From Trichopria drosophilae (lineage: Eukaryota > Arthropoda > Insecta > Hymenoptera > Diapriidae), in NCBI GenBank assembly GCA_030407085.1, contig CM059584.1, positions 67,778,001-67,842,000 of the forward strand: a DNA stretch of 64,000 nt, read 5' to 3'. Position numbers and translations under genes: made by a program. Below are positions 61,201 to 64,000 of this stretch, one piece after another. The notes under the pieces are model-generated. The model did no database searches. It was not told where the DNA came from and was given only the letters and a program-made list of their open reading frames with translations. Every line of letters starts with the position of its first letter. The first letter of the stretch is position 1.

Positions 61201-64000
61201 AAAATATAACAATCTCCCAAATATCATAATAAATAATGCGAAAATAAACGAATTATCGAAAGTTACTAGATCCAGCCCGCCTCGATATACAAAATCCTTT
61301 AAAAGGTTTGCGATTTTTTTGCAATCGGTCTCAAACTTATGCGATTCGTTTGCGAATCGAGAAAATATAGCAATCTCCCGAATATCATAATAAATAATGC
61401 GAAAATAAACGAATTATCGAAAGTTACTAGATCCAGATCCCCTCGATATACAAAATCCTTTAAAAGGTTGGAGATTTTTTTGCAATCGGTCTCAAACGTT
61501 TGCCATTCGATTGTGATTTGAGAAAAAATAACAATCTCCCGAATATCATAATAAATAATGCGAAAATAAACGAATTATCGAAAGTTACTAGATCCAGCCC
61601 GCCTCGATATACAAAATCCTTTAAAAGGTTTGCGATTTTTTTGCAATCGGTCTCAAACGTTTGCAATTCGTTTGCGAATTGAGAAAATATAGCAATGTCC
61701 CGAATATCATAATAAATAATGCGAAAATAAACGAATTATCGAAAGTTACTAGATCCAGCCCGCCTCGATATACAAAATCCTTCAAAAGGTTCGCTTCGAA
61801 ATCCCTTAAAAGGTTTGCGATTTTTTGGCAATCGGTCTCAAACGTTTGCGATTCATTTGCGAATTACGAAAATATAACACTCTCTCGAATATCATAATAA
61901 ATAATGCGAAAATAAACGAATTATCGAAAATTAGTAGATCCAGCCCGACTCGATATACAAAATCCTTTAAAAGGTTTGCGATTTTTTTGCATACGGTCTC
62001 AAAAGTTTTCGATTCGTTTGCGAATTGAGAAAATATAACAATCTCCCGAATATCATAATAAATAATGCGAAAATAAACGAATTATCGAAAGTTACTAGAT
62101 CCAGCCCGCCTCGATATACAAAATCCTTAAAAATGTTTGCGATTTTCTTGCAATCGGTCTCAAAAAGTTGCGATTCGTTTGCGAATTGAGAAAATATAAC
62201 AATCTCCCGAATATCATAATAATTAATGCGAAAATAAACGAATTATCGAAAGTTAGTAGATCCAGCCCGACTCGATATACAAAATCCTTAAAATGTTAGC
62301 GATTTTCTTGCAATCGGTCTCAAAAGGTTGCGATTCGTTTGCGAATTGAGAAAATATAACAATCTCCCGAATATCATAATAAATAATGCGAAAATAAACG
62401 AATTATCGAAAGTTACTAGATCCAGCCCGCCTCGATATACAAAATCCTTTAAAAGGTTTGCGATTTTTTTGCAATCGTTATCAAACGTTTGCGATTCGTT
62501 TGCGAATTGAGAAAATATAACAATGTCCCGAATATCATAATAAATAATGCGAAAATAAACGAATTATCGAAAGTTACTAGATCCAGCCCGCCTCGATATA
62601 CAAAATCCTTTAAAAGGTTTGCGATTTTTTTGCAATCGGTCTCAAACGTTTGCGATTCGTTTGCGAATTGAGAAAATATAACAATCTCCCGAATATCATA
62701 ATAAATAATGCGAAAATAAACGAATTATCGAAAGTTACTAGATCCAGCCCGCCTCGATATACAAAATCCTTTAAAAGGTTTGCGATTTGTTTGCAATCGG
62801 TCTCAAAAGTTTGCGATTCGTTTGCGAATTGAGAAAATATAACAATCTCCCGAATATCATAATAAATAATGCGAAAATAAACGAATTATCGAAAGTTACT
62901 AGATCCAGCCCTCCTCGATATACAAAATCTTTTGAAAGGTTTGCGATTTGTTTGCAATCGGTCTCAAAAGTTTGCGATTCGTTTGCGAATTGAGAAAATA
63001 TAACAATCTCCCGAATATCATAATAAATAATGCGAAAATAAACGAATTAGCTAAGGTTACTATAGTCAGCCCGCCTCGTGTAGAACACTCTTGTAAAAGT
63101 ATTACGATTTTTTTGCAATCGGTCTCAAACGTTTGCGATTCGTTTGCGAATTGAGAAAATATAACAATCTCCCGAATATCATAATAAATAATGCGAAAAT
63201 AAACGAATTATCGAAAGTTACTAGATCCAGCCCGCCTCGATATACAAAATCTTTTGAAAGGTTTGCGATTTGTTTGCAATCGGTCTCAAACGTTTGCGAT
63301 TCGTTTGCGAATTGAGAAAATATAACAATCTCCCGAATATCATAATAAATAATGCGAAAATAAACGAATTATCGAAAGTTACTAGATCCAGCCCGCCTCG
63401 ATATACAAAATCCTTTAAAAGGTTTGCGATTTTTTTGCAATCGGTCTCAAACGTTTGCGATTCGTTTGCGAATTGAGAAAATATAACAATCTCCCGAATA
63501 TCATAATAAATAATGCGAAAATAAACGAATTATCGAAAGTTACTAGATCCAGCCCGCCTCGATATACAAAATCCTTTAAAAGGTTTGCGATTTTTTTGCA
63601 ATCGGTCTCAAACGTTTGCAATTCGTTTGCGAATTGAGAGAATATAGCAATGTCCCGAATATCATAATAAATAATGCGAAAATAAACGAATTATCGAAAG
63701 TTACTAGATCCAGCCCGCCTCGATATACAAAATCCTTTAAAAGGTTTGCGATTTTTTTGCAATCGGTCTCAAACGTTTGCGATTCGTTTGCGAATTGAGA
63801 AAATATAACAATCTCCCGAATATCATAATAAATAATGCGAAAATAAACGAATTATCGAAAGTTACTAGATCCAGCCCGCCTCGATATACAAAATCCTTTA
63901 AAAGGTTTGCGATTTTTTTGCAATCGGTCTCAAACGTTTGCGATTCGTTTGCGAATTGAGAAAATATAACAATCTCCCGAATATCATAATAAATAATGCG
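49203..64000. repeat. 161-bp satellite DNA, about 92 monomers, continues past the window
   Basis: The monomer includes TTTGCGATTTTTTTGCAATC, AAACGTTTGCGATTCGTTTG, GAATTGAGAAAATATAACAA, TCATAATAAATAATGCGAAA and CTAGATCCAGCCCGCCTCG. Most copies differ at a few positions. ATTCG-TTTG-CGAAT forms a short dyad. Every monomer carries the same 60-codon open frame, and the next one overlaps it in another phase because 161 is not a multiple of three; this is the footprint of tandem repetition, not a gene. Variants recur at 322-bp spacing. Monomers near 50630, 50800 and 58685 carry a different block (GACGTGGCCGGCTAACTTC). Long tandem satellites of this monomer size are common in insect pericentromeric heterochromatin. 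Confidence 0.95.

Noticed and set aside
49253..63959. Dozens of 60-codon frames
   Set aside because: Each is the same satellite monomer read in the same phase; there is no start context, promoter or independent conservation.
49203..64000. CENP-B box in the 161-bp monomer
   Set aside because: The dyad ATTCGTTTGCGAAT shares TTCG with the box, but the required downstream A and CGGG are missing.
49203..64000. CRISPR array
   Set aside because: Monomers are contiguous with no unique spacers, and the setting is eukaryotic.

Overview
The window looks like repeat-rich insect DNA. Spliced P-type (THAP domain) transposases, mariner, hAT and jerky/pogo transposases, an LOA/R1-like retrotransposon and a Dong/R4-like retrotransposon fit an arthropod, perhaps a hymenopteran. 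That is inference: no host marker gene, rRNA or functional tRNA was recognised, and no species can be named. Nearly everything recognisable is a mobile element or a tandem repeat. I see no bacterial-style operon, CRISPR array or convincing conserved host gene.

Layout. 1-2298 (minus): decayed LOA/R1-like non-LTR retrotransposon with endonuclease and reverse transcriptase. 3926-10362: a mariner-type transposase pseudogene split by a 5.5 kb non-coding element with about 390-bp terminal direct repeats. 10815-15063: a second, 5'-truncated copy of that element, holding a (TA)n tract. 16186-17042: a 152-bp tandem repeat followed by 31 perfect copies of a 16-bp unit (A plus fifteen C). 17989-21722: two hAT 3' ends around a roughly 105-bp minisatellite, which is interrupted by a 1438-bp, almost perfectly palindromic element with TA target duplication. 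21878-36715: a cluster of three P-type elements: an internally deleted one (22882-24007), a nearly intact one whose 817-codon, five-exon reading frame has one premature stop (24587-28042, inside 7.2 kb bounded by inverted repeats), and a decayed one (31913-36715). A small two-exon minus-strand gene candidate (21878-22740) lies beside the first.

36716-44001: small hairpin elements (MITEs), tRNA-like SINE modules, a candidate solo LTR, a roughly 305-bp tandem repeat and a jerky/pogo transposase pseudogene with a 660-bp insert. 44002-46404: a Dong/R4-like retrotransposon directly after a (TAA)n tract and cut off at its 3' side by a second copy of the C15A array. 46904-49073: about 2.2 kb without a single cytosine on the plus strand, in repeats of 148-160 bp. 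49203-64000: about 92 monomers of a 161-bp satellite running off the window end, with signs of dimeric higher-order structure.

The elements do not work together as a pathway; the window is a nested record of insertion, internal deletion and satellite growth, such as might occur near a centromeric or other heterochromatic block. The strongest leads are the C15A array with its cytosine-free neighbour (either remarkable DNA or an assembly artefact), the palindrome of palindromes at 19452-20889, and the P-element cluster.
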